DNA of 64,000 nucleotides, taken from contig NZ_JAYERP010000001.1 in the NCBI RefSeq assembly GCF_034718895.1, positions 2,954,501-3,018,500 of the forward strand, given 5' to 3'. This document shows, one piece after another, positions 30,004-39,062 of the stretch (the stretch's first letter is position 1; every line of letters starts with the position of its first letter). The stretch comes from Paenibacillus phoenicis. Lineage in GTDB: Bacteria > Bacillota > Bacilli > Paenibacillales > Paenibacillaceae. Both the position numbers and the translations under genes were made by a program. The notes beneath the pieces are model-generated. The model ran no database searches. It saw only the letters and a list, made by a program, of their open reading frames with translations, and was not told where the DNA came from.

Positions 30004-30636
30004 ATGAACAGCTTTTTTAGCTATGTGCTACTTGGCTTATCTTTATCCGCCCCCATCGGCCCGGTGAACGCCGCCCAATTGGATAAAGGCATCCGCGGCG
30101 GCTTCCTGCACGCCTGGTTTGTTGGCCTTGGCGCCCTATCCGCCGACCTGCTGTACATGCTGCTCGTTTATTTTGGGGTGGTGCACTTCTTGAACACTCC
30201 GTTTATGAAAAGCTTCCTCTGGTTATTTGGGTTCTTCGTACTCACCTATATCGGCATCGACAGTCTAAAGCAAGCCGGCAAAATCCCCGACGGGGGGATG
30301 AGAGGCAGCGAGCCGCTTCGGAAGTCGCTCCTGTCCGGATTTCTCATGTCCATCAGCAACCCGCTGTCCATCTTATTCTGGCTGGGGATATACGGTTCGG
30401 TATTAGCTCAAGCCGCAGCTCATATGCGGACTCAGGACTTGATCATCAACAGCAGCGCTATTATTGTCGGACTGTTGGTATGGGATTTCACGATGGCCGG
30501 ATTTGCCAGCGTGTTCCGCAAGCTGCTAACGAACCGGGTCCTGATGCTGATATCGATATTGTCCGGCCTGTCCCTCATTGGGTTTGGGCTTTATTTTGGA
30601 TATCAAGCCTTTTTACTGCTCGCGCAACGATGGTAA
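30004..30636 (+). CDS. LysE family amino-acid/threonine exporter
   Basis: 210-residue membrane protein with six predicted helices. The N-terminal signature LSLSAPIGPVNAAQLDKGIRGGF and later SGFLMSISNPLSILFWLGIYG are typical LysE/RhtB. GGAGG lies 8 nt before the ATG. Divergent from the metallo-hydrolase/TetR pair across a 170-bp gap holding the two dyads. Exported compound unknown. Confidence 0.9.
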   Translation: MNSFFSYVLLGLSLSAPIGPVNAAQLDKGIRGGFLHAWFVGLGALSADLLYMLLVYFGVVHFLNTPFMKSFLWLFGFFVLTYIGIDSLKQAGKIPDGGMRGSEPLRKSLLSGFLMSISNPLSILFWLGIYGSVLAQAAAHMRTQDLIINSSAIIVGLLVWDFTMAGFASVFRKLLTNRVLMLISILSGLSLIGFGLYFGYQAFLLLAQRW

Positions 30637-30652
30637 GTCAAGCTCCCTTCGA

Positions 30653-32047
30653 TCACGTCGTCCGTTTTGGACGCAGTACCATCGATTTGGCTGGGCGGCC
30701 CCGCCGCTTGGCCTGTTTCTTCGGCTTCCAGACGACCAGCTGCATAATGAAGGTCACGATCCCGATGACGCCAACAAACGCCAGGCTTCCCCAGAATCCC
30801 GGCCGGCTCGTGTCATGGAACAAAGTCCCCGACACCGCGATCGCGATTAGCACCATGCCGCCCCACCGTTTGACTTGCCCAAACCCGCTAAGCTTGAGCA
30901 GCTTACCCGATGTCACCAGAATAAAAAACCAGTTATAAAGCAGCAGCAATCCGGCCGATGTCGTAATGTACTCGTATATGCGCCCCGGCATGACAAAGGA
31001 CATCACCACGGAAGCTGCAAGTCCGGCGGTAGTGAGGCCAATGGCAAACAACGGCCGCTCCCGCCAGCCTTTCCGTGCGAATAACGGCGGCGCATCCTTG
31101 TCCTTCGCGAGCGTAACCAGCATCGTCGTCACCGCATACAAGGAAGCGACCATCGTAGAGAAGCCGGCTACGATCAGCACGCCGTTAAACACATGGGAGA
31201 TAAACGGCAGCGGATATTGGGCGAGGGCCGTTACGAATGGACTGCGTTTCGGGTCGAAGGTGTTCCAGGCCACCAAAGTGACGGCAAGCCCAATCGACAG
31301 CAAGTACACCACCGAGAGCAACAGCAGCATGATCGTACCGGATTTCGGAGCTTCCTTCGGATCACGCAGCCGAATCGCCATTATGCCCATTACCTCGATC
31401 CCGCCAAAGGCGTAAAACGCAAAAATAAATCCCGACCACAAGCCCATCCCTCCCGTTGGAAAGAAGGACTTGACCGTTTGCGGAAATTCCGGCGCTCTCC
31501 CGCCGCCTCCCTGAATCCAGCCCATCAGCGCGGCAGCGGCCACCCCCAGGAACATAAGGATGGCAGCGATTTTGATCACCGACAGCACATTTTCCATCGA
31601 ATCAAACACCTTATTGCCAAGCAAAATCACGCCCAGCCCTAATACGGCATATCCAATCGCAAACATCCACATCGGCACGCCGGGGAACCAAAAACGCGAG
31701 AATAGCGATAATGCCGTCAGTTGGCTGCCCATGATCAGCAGCTCCGAGCTCCAATACACCCAGCCGCTGCCGAAGCCCGCCCAGCGCCCAAAGGCCCGCT
31801 TCGCATAGGAACGGAAGGAGCCCTGCTCCGGCTGGTCCGCGGTCATGCGGGCTAAGACCTCAAATACCGTATAAGTCCCGGCCGCAGCCAGCAGGAACGC
31901 GATCAGAATGGATGGCCCCGCCATGCGGATCCCGATCCCCGATCCAAGGAAATACCCGGTGCCGATGGTTGATGCCACCCCCAGCAAGGAGAGCTGCCAC
32001 CAGCGTAGATCGCCTTTTTTCCCCTCTCCGTTTTGCGCCTTGGCCAT
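30653..32047 (-). CDS. Amino acid permease (APC superfamily)
   Basis: 464-residue transporter with about twelve membrane helices. The N-terminal unwound helix GVASTIGTGYFLGSGIGIRMAGPS and helix 3 FRSYAKRAFGRWAGFGSGWVYW identify the APC family, close to GABA/amino acid permease types. The C-terminus is basic (KPKKQAKRRGRPAKS). It converges on the LysE gene with 16 bp between stops. Confidence 0.92.
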   Translation of the reverse strand: MAKAQNGEGKKGDLRWWQLSLLGVASTIGTGYFLGSGIGIRMAGPSILIAFLLAAAGTYTVFEVLARMTADQPEQGSFRSYAKRAFGRWAGFGSGWVYWSSELLIMGSQLTALSLFSRFWFPGVPMWMFAIGYAVLGLGVILLGNKVFDSMENVLSVIKIAAILMFLGVAAAALMGWIQGGGGRAPEFPQTVKSFFPTGGMGLWSGFIFAFYAFGGIEVMGIMAIRLRDPKEAPKSGTIMLLLLSVVYLLSIGLAVTLVAWNTFDPKRSPFVTALAQYPLPFISHVFNGVLIVAGFSTMVASLYAVTTMLVTLAKDKDAPPLFARKGWRERPLFAIGLTTAGLAASVVMSFVMPGRIYEYITTSAGLLLLYNWFFILVTSGKLLKLSGFGQVKRWGGMVLIAIAVSGTLFHDTSRPGFWGSLAFVGVIGIVTFIMQLVVWKPKKQAKRRGRPAKSMVLRPKRTT

Positions 32048-32141
32048 GTTCTTGTCTCCCTCGTTTTATTTCAACAGTTCTGCATCCACGTATTCTGCGG
32101 CCGGCAAGCGGGAAATATGTAATCTGTTTCTTGCAAAAAAA

Positions 32142-32186
32142 TAGCACCCGAAGCCCCGCTTGCCCCGGCGGAACTCCAAGTGCTTT
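32142..32186 (-). terminator. Candidate intrinsic terminator upstream of the APC permease gene
   Basis: Minus-strand stem with arms AGCAC/GTGCT and inner GGAG-CGCC pairing, then seven T. It would end a short transcript coming from about 32330. Confidence 0.6.
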
Positions 32187-32203
32187 AATTAGAGATATTT
32201 CGA

Positions 32204-32290
32204 TTATTGGCCTGCGCCTTTCACCGGCTCTGGTTCAAGCTGCCCCTTCTTGGACGGCCAGAAGGCCGCTTTGCCAAGCAGCATGTCCAT
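32204..32290 (-). CDS. Possible small ORF before the APC permease gene
   Basis: 28 codons from the ATG at 32290 (MDMLLGKAAFWPSKKGQLEP...), GGAG 6 nt upstream; in-frame ATGs at 32302 and 32326 would lengthen it to 32 or 40 codons. It is followed by a terminator-like hairpin. No family recognised; it may be spurious. Confidence 0.3.
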   Translation of the reverse strand: MDMLLGKAAFWPSKKGQLEPEPVKGAGQ

Positions 32291-32437
32291 TGAAGTCTCC
32301 ATCTCCCTTTTCTTGTTTGCTAACATGAGGTGATAAACATCACTCTGATCATTAATTATATATACCGGAAGGTTAATTATCAAACGGAAAATATGATATA
32401 ATATGGGCTCAGTACAAGTTGCTCGAGGTGATCACGG

Positions 32438-33055
32438 TTGACCCTGCCACATAAAAAAGCCTTGGGACGGCCCGTCCAGCAGCTCGACGCCCTGGCGACG
32501 TCCGAGCAGATCCTGCGTTCTGCGTCGCTTCTATTTATGGATAAGGGCTATAAGTCCGTATCCATGAATCAGGTTGCCGAGCATTGCGGGATCACCAAAG
32601 CTACCGTTTATTACTATTATCCAACCAAACAGGATTTGTTCGTGGCCTCTGTCGCGACGACGCTCGCCCGGGTGAATGGACGCATCCGGCAGCTATTGGA
32701 GGAGCCCGGGACATTTCGGGAAAGATTGCTGAAAATTACCATTAACTATTTAAGGATTCCCCAGGTTCACATGGACGAGATGTTCCGCAGCATCCAGCAT
32801 CATTTGTCCGGTGAGCAGCAGGAAACTTTGATCCGCCACGAAAACGATCTGTACGAAACGCTTCGCGAAGGGTTCGCCCAAGCTGCCAAGCAAGGAGAGA
32901 TCGTCTGCAGCGACCCAAACCTGGCCGCCCATCTGTACGTTTCGATGCTGCGGGTGGGAGAACGTCAATACGCCGACAAAAATAAGCTGCTTCCGTCAGC
33001 GGAGCAGGCGGCCGAAGCGATCGTTAGCTTTTTGTGGAGAGGGATTCATAACTAA
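32438..33055 (+). CDS. TetR/AcrR family transcriptional regulator
   Basis: 205 residues from a TTG start with GAGGTG 7 nt upstream. Helix-turn-helix SMNQVAEHCGITKATVYYYYPTKQDLF (about 45-72), C-terminal helical ligand domain with a TetR_C-type ending. TATAAT lies at about 32395-32400 upstream. Target unknown; neighbours are an APC permease (divergent) and a YneQ-like gene 22 nt downstream. Confidence 0.92.
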   Translation: MTLPHKKALGRPVQQLDALATSEQILRSASLLFMDKGYKSVSMNQVAEHCGITKATVYYYYPTKQDLFVASVATTLARVNGRIRQLLEEPGTFRERLLKITINYLRIPQVHMDEMFRSIQHHLSGEQQETLIRHENDLYETLREGFAQAAKQGEIVCSDPNLAAHLYVSMLRVGERQYADKNKLLPSAEQAAEAIVSFLWRGIHN

Positions 33056-33076
33056 ATTTGAAGGAGGTGGGAAGCT

Positions 33077-33379
33077 GTGGCTTTTGGCGTGTCGCGAGAG
33101 GAATTGGAGGCATGGAAGCGAAAGGTGGCTAGCGGAGAAATTGGTTTTCTGACCCACTATTGGCTGGACCCGCGGTTTCCGGATGCCAAGACCGTCACCA
33201 AAGTGGGTTGCTCCAACTTGGAGCGGCTCCGAGCTTGGTGCGAGGCCCATGGCCTTCCCGCCCGTTACATTCATCAACGCTCTCCGTTCCCTCATTTCGA
33301 CCTAATCGGGCCGAAGCAGCGGGAAGTGTTGCAGGAAGAAGGGCTCTGGGATCAATTGGAGCGGTTTCACCTCCTATAA
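33077..33379 (+). CDS. YneQ-like conserved hypothetical protein
   Basis: 100 residues from a GTG with AAGGAGG 9 nt upstream. The chain MAFGVSREELEAWKRKV, FLTHYWLDPRFPDAKTVTKVGC and PHFDLIGPKQREVL resembles the Bacillus YneQ family as I recall it. Cytosolic, function unknown. A good terminator follows. Confidence 0.75.
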   Translation: MAFGVSREELEAWKRKVASGEIGFLTHYWLDPRFPDAKTVTKVGCSNLERLRAWCEAHGLPARYIHQRSPFPHFDLIGPKQREVLQEEGLWDQLERFHLL

Positions 33380-33387
33380 ACGATATC

Positions 33388-33437
33388 AAGGCTGCTAGCC
33401 AGGATTTTGAACTGCACCCCGGCAAGCAGCCTTTTTT
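33388..33437 (+). terminator. Intrinsic terminator
   Basis: AAGGCTGCTAGCC pairing with GGCAAGCAGCCTT, then six T. Confidence 0.85.
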
Positions 33438-33477
33438 AAGATATCAGGACAGACAAGGCTCTCGAAATGCCGGAGAA

Positions 33478-34410
33478 TTAACGTTTATTGAAGATTTCCG
33501 TCAATACCGGCACGATTTGCGATTTGCGGGATACAACGCCTTTCAGTACGGCTTTGTTGTCAACGAGCTTCACGTTGTAGGCTTGCTCGACGGCATCGGC
33601 TGCTTTACCCAGCGCCAAGCCCACGGAGTCGTTGTTCAGGATGTCGGTCACGACAAACAGGAACAGGTCCAGTCCTTTGTTGGCGATGATCCCGTTCAGG
33701 GCTGCCTCAATTTCACTTTGACGGGACAAGACGTCGTTGACGTCCACCGCGTTCACTTGGGCGATTTCAACTTTAGCTCCGCCCATGTCGAATTCTTTGG
33801 CGTCCAGGGAAATCAACTGCTCAATCGTCTTATCGCTGAGGTCGGCCCCTGCTTTCAGCATGTCCAATCCGTACTCTTCCGCGTTGACGCCGGCGATTTC
33901 AGCCAGCTCCCGTGCCGCAGCTACGTCTTGCTCAGTGCAGGTTGGCGATTTGAAGAGCAGCGAGTCGGAAATGATTGCGGACAGCATCAAGCCGGCGATG
34001 TTGGCTGGGACGGCGATGCCGTTTTCTTTATACATTTTATTCAGGATCGTTGCGGTGCAGCCAACCGGTTCAGCCCGGTAGTACAGCGGTCCGCTTGTCT
34101 CGAAGTTGGCGATCCGGTGATGGTCGATCACTTCCACAACACGCACTTGCTCAATATCGGAAGCGCTTTGTTGACGTTCGTTATGGTCGACCAGAATGAC
34201 TTCTTTCGCTTCGTTCGCCACGGTCTCAACCAAACGCGGCGCTTCGAAGCCAAAGCGTTCCAATGCGAACGCCGTCTCCCCGTTGACATCGCCCAGGCGT
34301 ACAGGCTCAACGTTCCAGCCCAGCTTGGACTTCAGGTCGGCGTAAGCGATTGCCGAACAAATCGTGTCCGTGTCGGGATTTTTATGACCGAAAATCAATA
34401 CTTTTTCCAT
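33478..34410 (-). CDS. ppaC: Manganese-dependent inorganic pyrophosphatase
   Basis: 310-residue family II pyrophosphatase (DHH superfamily). Metal motifs: HKNPDTD near the N-terminus, [15 protein letters not shown], and the C-terminal SRKSQIVP that binds pyrophosphate. ATG at 34410 with GGGGAG 7 nt upstream. Hydrolyses pyrophosphate in the cytosol with Mn(II). Confidence 0.97.
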   Translation of the reverse strand: MEKVLIFGHKNPDTDTICSAIAYADLKSKLGWNVEPVRLGDVNGETAFALERFGFEAPRLVETVANEAKEVILVDHNERQQSASDIEQVRVVEVIDHHRIANFETSGPLYYRAEPVGCTATILNKMYKENGIAVPANIAGLMLSAIISDSLLFKSPTCTEQDVAAARELAEIAGVNAEEYGLDMLKAGADLSDKTIEQLISLDAKEFDMGGAKVEIAQVNAVDVNDVLSRQSEIEAALNGIIANKGLDLFLFVVTDILNNDSVGLALGKAADAVEQAYNVKLVDNKAVLKGVVSRKSQIVPVLTEIFNKR

Positions 34411-34601
34411 CTCATTACTCCCCTTTAGCATGACTTCATGTCAAAAGTATAGCTTATTAGCGGAGCGGCAAGCAAGACTCTCGTCCAAGCCTGGTCCGTT
34501 ATCCGGACGTGATCCAGTGAGTTTACTTCTCCTGACAAACCGGGTACGATCAAGTTTAATGCTTCAGCTTATTCTTGCTTGGAATGGCGCTCAGTTGGGC
34601 C

Positions 34602-34639
34602 TTCAGTCCGCCTTCAGTCGGCATTCAGCAAATATTCAG
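34602..34639 (+). promoter_or_regulatory. Four TTCAG direct repeats at 11-bp period
   Basis: TTCAG begins at 34602, 34613, 34624 and 34635, exactly one helical turn apart, ending 10 bp before CATAAT (34650-34655). This is the layout of tandem sites for OmpR/PhoB-type regulators and suggests autoregulation of the next gene. Confidence 0.6.
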
Positions 34640-34706
34640 CATCATCGCGCATAATAGAATCATCAGAATGGACACGCATGGATAGGTGCAAGGGGGATAT
34701 TTTTCA

Positions 34707-35393
34707 ATGAAACAAGTTAAAGGGGCAAAAATCTTGCTGGTGGATGATGAACCGCATATCGTGCAGTTTCTTGAGCTGGGTCTGCAAAATGAAGGATTTG
34801 AGGTGCGCACCGCCGGAGACGGTATGACCGCTGTCGCCATCGCCGCCGAATTTCAGCCGCATGTGATCGTGCTGGATGTGATGATGCCGGGAACGGACGG
34901 CTTTGAAGTGTGCCGGTTGCTGCGAAAGAACGGCGAGAACGTAGCCATCATCATGCTGACGGCCAAGGACGAAGTCGAAGATCGAGTGAAGGGGCTGACG
35001 ATTGGCGCCGACGATTACGTCGTGAAGCCGTTCAGCTTCGAGGAGTTGCTCGCTCGGATCGGTGCGCGCCTGCGCAATCAGTTTCCGGCCCTGTTTGGTG
35101 AAGTGGTGATTGGCCCCTTCCGACTGGACGATCGCCGCAAGGAAATTGCCTATTTGGATCAGGTGTTGGAATTATCCCCCACCGAATATGAGCTGCTGAA
35201 ATATTTGATCCTGAACCATGGCATCGTCTTAAGCAAAACGACGATTTTGGATAAAGTGTGGGGTTATGACTTTGGGGGCGAGGAAAATATCGTGGAGGTC
35301 TATATCCGGTCCCTGCGCGAAAAATTAAATGACCGGGAGCACCGGTTAATCCGAACGCTGCGCGGTGCGGGCTACCGCGTAGATCTGCCATGA
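34707..35393 (+). CDS. OmpR/PhoB-family response regulator
   Basis: 228 residues from the ATG at 34707 (AAGGGGG 10 nt upstream). Receiver 5-120 with DDE, phosphoacceptor in VLDVMMPGTDG, Thr in MLTAKD and Lys in VVKPFSFEEL; winged helix 130-227 with LSPTEYELLKYL and RTLRGAGYRVD. Overlaps the kinase gene by 4 nt. Stimulus unknown. Confidence 0.94.
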   Translation: MKQVKGAKILLVDDEPHIVQFLELGLQNEGFEVRTAGDGMTAVAIAAEFQPHVIVLDVMMPGTDGFEVCRLLRKNGENVAIIMLTAKDEVEDRVKGLTIGADDYVVKPFSFEELLARIGARLRNQFPALFGEVVIGPFRLDDRRKEIAYLDQVLELSPTEYELLKYLILNHGIVLSKTTILDKVWGYDFGGEENIVEVYIRSLREKLNDREHRLIRTLRGAGYRVDLP

Positions 35394-37006
35394 AGCGCCT
35401 TGCCGGCAGAAGCCGGGCACGGACTGGCGGGATTACCGCCGCCGGGAAGCGATGGATCCGCGGACTTCGCAGCCTGATCTCCCCAAGCTCACTGCGCTTT
35501 CAGCTGCTCTCTAGATCCCTTTTTCTGTTAGCCGCTCTATTAATTCTGATTGGCGTATTTCAGTACGTCATCATGAAAGACTTCCTATACAAAAACCAAG
35601 CCGAAACCATGGTATCCCAAATGCGCGGCCCGCTTCGGGATGTCTTTATGAAGGCAGGCCAGCCGATCGAACACTGGGGACCCCCGAAGCCGGGGGGGGA
35701 TGGCGCTGGAGTCGGGGCTGAGGCCGGGATGAACGGGAGCGCGCCTGGCGGCGGGGGCATCGGCGGAGAAGGAACTGATGGTCGTCCTCCGCAGTTGTTT
35801 ATCCCCGGCGCCTCGCTCGCCATCATCAACAGCGATCATGATTTTATCGATCTGAACGCTGAATCCGGCGCCCCTGCCCCTCAGCTGTCCGATGCGGAAT
35901 ACGCCGCATTGTTCGAAGAGAGTCAGCCGGGATCGGAAGGCTACCGCGTCATCGAGGATCAGGACGGGAAGGAACAGCTGGTGGTCTTTCGTTTGGTTGG
36001 GTTGCCCGGAGAACAAGGCGAACGTGCCTGGCTCGTCCAAATGGGCACTTATACCGCACCGTTACGCGAAGTCGTGATGCGTCAGCTGCTGACGTTTGTC
36101 GGCCTCTCACTTCTGGCATTGGCCGGCGGACTGGCGCTGTATCTGCCGATTTTGCGCCAGGCGTTAACGCCGCTTAATCAAATGGTGCGCATCGTAGAGG
36201 ATACCAATGCCGGGAATCTCAGCAACCGGTTCACGGCGGCATCCGGACAATCGGAAATTGATCGGCTGGGCGCTTCCTTTAATGGAATGCTGGAGCGGCT
36301 CGAGGAATCGTTTGAGGCCGAGCGTGAAGCGAAGGAGCAGATGCGCCGGTTCGTCGCGGACGCTTCCCACGAGCTGCGGACACCGCTGACCTCGATCCAC
36401 GGCTTCCTGGAGGTGCTGCTGCGGGGAGCCGCCAACCGGCCGGAGCAGCTGCATACCGCGCTGAACAGCATGCTGGGCGAAGCGCAACGGATGAAGAAGC
36501 TGGTCGAGGATTTGCTGACGCTCGCCAAGCTCGACCGCACGCCAGTCGTCCAGCGCACCCAGGTACGCTTGGATAAAGTGATCGCGGAGATGGAGCCGCA
36601 TCTGCGGATGCTGGCCGGGGAGCGCGAGGTCCTGTTCGACCTGCAGCCAGGGCTGACCGCGATGTGCGACCGGGACAAAATCAAGCAAGTGGTGTTGAAC
36701 CTGTTCCACAACGCCGTTCAGCATACCGACCCGCAGCAAGGGACCATCGCGGTGCGCTTGTCGGCTCACCCCCGTCAGGCTGAACTGGATGTGCGGGATA
36801 ACGGGCCCGGCATTGCCCCCGAGCATTTGCCGCATGTGTTCGAGCGGTTTTACCGCATCGACGCCTCCCGCACGCGCAAACAAGGCGGAGCCGGGCTGGG
36901 CCTGTCCATCTCGCAAGCGATCGTTGAAGCGCATGGCGGCACGATCGAGGTTCACAGTGAGCCAGGCCAAGGCGCAACCTTCAGGGTGACGCTGCCGGCG
37001 ATATAA
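35390..37006 (+). CDS. Sensor histidine kinase (HAMP, HisKA, HATPase)
   Basis: 538 residues. Membrane spans at about 44-64 and 222-245 enclose an extracellular domain with an unusual Gly-rich stretch (about 101-133, e.g. APGGGGIGGEG). HAMP follows, then HisKA with DASHELRTPL, and the ATPase with NLFHNAVQHT, DNGPGIAPEHL and GGAGLGLSISQAI. It is the partner of the upstream regulator. The Gly/Pro tract may be a flexible loop. Confidence 0.93.
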   Translation: MKRLAGRSRARTGGITAAGKRWIRGLRSLISPSSLRFQLLSRSLFLLAALLILIGVFQYVIMKDFLYKNQAETMVSQMRGPLRDVFMKAGQPIEHWGPPKPGGDGAGVGAEAGMNGSAPGGGGIGGEGTDGRPPQLFIPGASLAIINSDHDFIDLNAESGAPAPQLSDAEYAALFEESQPGSEGYRVIEDQDGKEQLVVFRLVGLPGEQGERAWLVQMGTYTAPLREVVMRQLLTFVGLSLLALAGGLALYLPILRQALTPLNQMVRIVEDTNAGNLSNRFTAASGQSEIDRLGASFNGMLERLEESFEAEREAKEQMRRFVADASHELRTPLTSIHGFLEVLLRGAANRPEQLHTALNSMLGEAQRMKKLVEDLLTLAKLDRTPVVQRTQVRLDKVIAEMEPHLRMLAGEREVLFDLQPGLTAMCDRDKIKQVVLNLFHNAVQHTDPQQGTIAVRLSAHPRQAELDVRDNGPGIAPEHLPHVFERFYRIDASRTRKQGGAGLGLSISQAIVEAHGGTIEVHSEPGQGATFRVTLPAI

Positions 37007-37011
37007 AGGGC

Positions 37012-37275
37012 CAGCGGTGCATATGCTGGCTGAGCATACGCTGGCTGAGCATACGCTGAGCCAAGTATAGACCGGCCAAGGCGTGCGCCAGCCAGGCATA
37101 GAGAGCAACCGGGCAACGCACGCTAAGCATGCACCGACGAAGCATATGCCCGGCTAAGCATACGATGGCACTCATATACCGGCCGCACATTCGCTAACCG
37201 GCCACCCAACGGTCGGCCAAGCATTCGCCCGCTAGCCATACATCAGTCGGCCACACATTCGCCCGCCAGCCTGCG
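37012..37275. repeat. Degenerate ~15-bp tandem array
   Basis: About sixteen diverged units around GCATACGCTGGCTGA (clearest at 37020-37065, then GCATATGCCCGGCTAA, GCATTCGCCCGCTAGCC and so on), with lengths of 14-18 bp. There is no fixed repeat/spacer pattern, so it is not a CRISPR array. Confidence 0.7.
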
Positions 37276-37277
37276 GC

Positions 37278-37460
37278 TAACGGACCGTAATGACGTTATT
37301 TGCTTATTTCCCGGATATTTCCCTTTGTAACGGACTCAATAGCCGTTATTAAGCTCCCAATATGGGAATGACAGTGAAAAAGAGCAAAATAACGTCATCT
37401 GTGTCCGTTAGCCTAGAGTAAACGTGTTGTTGACACCAATAACGTCATTGGAGTCCGTTA
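37278..37460. repeat. 183-bp foldback element, TAACGGAC type
   Basis: Forward 23-bp units of the form TAACGGAC-n8-CGTTATT at 37278-37300 and 37328-37350; inverted units at 37388-37410 and 37438-37460. Spacing 50/60/50 bp. Same architecture as the element at 26523-26703 but an unrelated unit sequence. Confidence 0.85.
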
Positions 37461-37466
37461 CATTAT

Positions 37467-37494
37467 AAAAAAAGCCGTCCCTTAGCGGGACGAC
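37467..37494 (-). terminator. Intrinsic terminator with the stop codon in its loop
   Basis: CGTCCC/GGGACG stem (37476-37481/37487-37492) followed by seven T on the minus strand. The TAA of the minus-strand remnant (37482-37484) lies in the loop. Confidence 0.7.
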
Positions 37495-37634
37495 TCCATT
37501 TTCCGATCTTCCTTACTGTACATTTGCTCATGCTCCAGATGCACCAGCACTTTGCCAAATCGGCCGCCTTCTTCTGGAAATACGAGCCCGACCGGAGTCA
37601 ACTTGCGGAGCCGCAGACAGCATCCACTTCGACG
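37482..37634 (-). pseudogene. C-terminal remnant of an unidentified gene
   Basis: About 50 codons read cleanly on the minus strand (KLTPVGLVFPEEGGRFGKVL ... EQMYSKEDRKMESSR) to a TAA inside a good terminator. A TAG at 37635-37637 cuts it off upstream, with no start or ribosome site. Family not recognised. It faces the Tag remnant. Confidence 0.5.
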
Positions 37635-37823
37635 CTATCGATCGCGCTGTCGAAAGAGGACAAAAAGCAAGGCTGGAAATTCGTCGGCCCGACGACGATG
37701 TACGCTTTCATGCAAGCGATGGGGTTGTTCAACGATCATGTTGAAGACTGCGTCATTAGGGCAGAGGTTGAGCTCGCGCGCCAACAGTTCCAGCATCCCC
37801 GGGCAGTAACCGGCAAACGTTAA
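37624..37823 (+). pseudogene. C-terminal remnant of DNA-3-methyladenine glycosylase I (tag)
   Basis: The reading frame contains SKEDKKQGWKFVGPTTMYAF and then MQAMGLFNDHVEDC, the conserved C-terminal block of Tag. The catalytic N-terminal two thirds are missing; homology begins about 37624-37630, just where the opposite-strand remnant ends, which points to a deletion or recombination junction. Confidence 0.8.
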
Positions 37824-38128
37824 GCGGCAGCTGACGCCCTTACCTTTTGTTGGCGATCGACTAAGGGATTACGAACGAAGTCTGCTTTAGAAAGCAAAAT
37901 AGATCGGGGGAATTAGTCCTGAGAATTGATCAGATCTATTTATTAATTTATAATCGAGCGAATTACATTTGTATAGTATGACCCTTCAATGTAGACTAAA
38001 GCTCCCTTATGCATGGGTTGGTCTAGGGACTTAGAATTTGAGTGTAATGTCAAAAATAAGCTTGCATCAGAAGTCGCTCCTAAGTTTAAAACTGAATAAA
38101 GTCCAGCGTTGATCCTCGACTTTGATAA
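37824..38128. other. AT-rich intergenic gap
   Basis: No gene or clear signal. Base composition drops here, marking the left edge of the AT-rich island. Confidence 0.5.
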
Positions 38129-38158
38129 GAAAAACGCCCATCACATATCGATGGGCGT
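38129..38158 (-). terminator. Intrinsic terminator
   Basis: CGCCCATC-n7-GATGGGCG stem then GTTTTTCTTAT on the minus strand, after the exported-protein gene. Confidence 0.8.
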
Positions 38159-38262
38159 CAACGTCGTTAAGTATTATAAATCTATTAGCTAACTAACCTA
38201 CTACCTAAAGCCTTCCCCCAAAAAAACAAGTATGATTCCTCAATAAGATAAAAATCCAACTA

Positions 38263-38958
38263 TTAGGTTACCGGAAAATTGAATACGAAATTCCAACTCG
38301 AATGTGTACCGCGTTGTAATGTTGCCGTAATATTGATACCACAAGCATAAGCGAGACCATATTTCAGAACTGCATCCCAACCCCAATTTCTTACAAGTAT
38401 CGTATCAGAATCAAATGCATTTAAGGTGTCTTGTTGATTAGTTACAGCCTTGCCTCCATTTGTATAACCAGCACCACCATTTTGTGAAACTAAAATTCGT
38501 TTATTAGACACTGTTACAGAGCTGTCGAGTAGATCAAATCTATAATCAATTTTATCCATTCCAACATAAGTAAAGCCATCCTTTGAATAAGAAGTATAAT
38601 AAATAGTTGCATAGACCTTAAGTGATATACTGTCGTCAGTCTTATTACCAGATTGCGTGTGGGTTGTTGCACTTATTACAGCTTCAGCTTTATATTGTGT
38701 GGCAGTTTCGTTGGTTTGGATTCGCATAAAGTCATCTAGCTTTTGTACTTTAATCTCTCCTACTTCAAGTTCGTAAACTTCTCCTGTTTCCAAGTTCTCT
38801 AGTTGTCCATTTGCATCAAGGATATTCTTTACCATAAATTCCTCATTATCATGATGGGACTGAACAAATTGATAATTTTCATTATTACCAATTTGTTCAG
38901 CATTTGCAATCGAACCATAAGAAGTAACTAATAAGACGGAACTAAGAAAAAGAATCAT
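38263..38958 (-). CDS. Exported protein of unknown function (AT-rich island)
   Basis: 231 residues with a signal peptide (about 1-20, cleavage near NAEQ). The mature part is Ser/Thr/Asn-rich with predicted beta structure and a C-terminal segment (WGWDAVLKYGLAYACGINITATLQRG) that carries the only Cys. No family recognised. The DNA is clearly AT-richer than its neighbours, suggesting transfer. The ribosome site is weak (GAG 6-8 nt upstream in an A-run). Confidence 0.6.
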   Translation of the reverse strand: MILFLSSVLLVTSYGSIANAEQIGNNENYQFVQSHHDNEEFMVKNILDANGQLENLETGEVYELEVGEIKVQKLDDFMRIQTNETATQYKAEAVISATTHTQSGNKTDDSISLKVYATIYYTSYSKDGFTYVGMDKIDYRFDLLDSSVTVSNKRILVSQNGGAGYTNGGKAVTNQQDTLNAFDSDTILVRNWGWDAVLKYGLAYACGINITATLQRGTHSSWNFVFNFPVT

Positions 38959-39062
38959 TTTTTTCTCAAAAACATGTAAACTTTAGGTTATAATTACAAT
39001 TTTATTATATACCAATATTGAAAATATTGGTAGTGTTAAATTACAAAATTTGGGAGGTAACT

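Noticed and set aside
33160-34428. Long plus-strand open frame of 422 codons
   Set aside because: It is antisense to ppaC and overlaps the YneQ-like gene out of frame; no ribosome site and no family resemblance.
37012-37275. CRISPR array
   Set aside because: Units are adjacent, variable in length and not separated by unique spacers; no cas gene nearby.
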